Shown here: in pieces, positions 17,674-17,871 of the stretch
How the letters are laid out: the number at the start of each line of letters is the position of its first letter
Position numbering within the stretch: the stretch's first letter is position 1
DNA from: Armatimonadetes bacterium UBA5419
Lineage (GTDB): Bacteria; Armatimonadota; UBA10988
Direction: 5' to 3'
NCBI GenBank assembly: GCA_002409445.1
Contig: DHNJ01000258.1
Location: 14,160 to 32,030 of the forward strand
Length of the DNA stretch: 17,871 bases
Translations under genes and position numbers: made by a program
Notes under the pieces: generated by a model
Seen by the model: only the letters and a program-made list of their open reading frames with translations
Databases searched by the model: none
Told to the model about the DNA's origin: nothing

Positions 17674-17871
17674 CGCCGTAACTGGCCCAGCACCCAAGGC
17701 AAGGCCAGCGTGGCGCCCGCGGCGAGGACCGCCGCGAGCATCGCCATCGACAGGCTCGGCGCGGATGGACCGAGCGGAACCTCGGCCGGATCGAGCACGA
17801 ACCAGCGCACACCGCTCTGCAGGTAGTTCATTTCCGCCTGCAGCACGTCGCGCCGAGCCTGTCGATGGCGA
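17652..17871 (-). CDS. Wzz/GNVR-like chain-length regulator, C-terminal end (partial, runs off right edge)
   Basis: The frame is open to the right edge, so the first codons are missing. The visible 72-73 residues run from the end of a charged coiled coil (RQARRDVLQAEMNYLQS) into VLDPAEVPLGPSAPS and a membrane segment (about the next 20 residues, SMAMLAAVLAAGATLALPWVLG). The proline-rich VLDPA.VP..PS turn right before the last helix is a hallmark of Wzz/GNVR proteins. The tail RRWLSSPE is short, with no kinase domain attached. It overlaps the start of the following membrane protein, as the other Wzz-like gene does at 11889. It would be a second chain-length regulator in the same locus. Confidence 0.78.
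   Translation of the reverse strand, partial: RHRQARRDVLQAEMNYLQSGVRWFVLDPAEVPLGPSAPSLSMAMLAAVLAAGATLALPWVLGQLRRWLSSPE

Overview
The window is high-GC DNA that appears to come from two sources. From about position 770 to the right end it reads as one Gram-negative bacterium: periplasmic and outer-surface enzymes, Wzz/Wzx-type exopolysaccharide genes, frequent GTG and TTG starts with Shine-Dalgarno sites, and hairpin-rich spacers. The gene order tRNA-Gln, glmU, rplY, pth is an old bacterial arrangement. A one-domain GlmU and a very long secreted beta-sandwich protein suggest an uncultured lineage of the Planctomycetes/Hydrogenedentota type, but I cannot fix the phylum. The first ~770 bases look different: an AlgE C-terminus, the start of an AlgG-like protein and a GTAG-type REP pair, all typical of Pseudomonas. 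The two parts meet inside one open frame, so the contig is probably chimeric at about 755-790.

Layout. 1-227 (-): start of an algG-like gene with a REP palindrome inside its 5' end. 227-4633 (-): one frame, about 1285 residues of host secreted protein fused to about 177 residues of AlgE barrel. 4677-6386 (-): pth, rplY and glmU (N-terminal domain only), preceded by tRNA-Gln(TTG) at 6437-6507 and a strong sigma70-like promoter at 6540-6567. 6508-6963: a non-coding spacer with at least five perfect short hairpins. 6964-7671 (+): membrane-anchored amidase, ending base-to-base against mgtA (7672-10416, -). 10526-17871: an exopolysaccharide locus with a Wzz-like protein overlapping a polytopic membrane protein (13331-10526, -), a GT4 glycosyltransferase (-), a divergent Wzx-like flippase (+), then a second polytopic membrane protein overlapped by the end of a second Wzz-like gene that runs off the right edge (-).

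How the genes fit together. The left operon supplies UDP-GlcNAc, translation factors and a surface protein of unknown role. The right locus would assemble a lipid-linked glycan (GT4), flip it (Wzx-like), and polymerise or modify it through two related membrane proteins, each paired with a Wzz/GNVR-type chain-length regulator. The duplicated, translationally coupled Wzz plus membrane-protein module is the most interesting biology here. The most striking sequence signal, the AlgE fusion, is most economically read as an assembly artefact.
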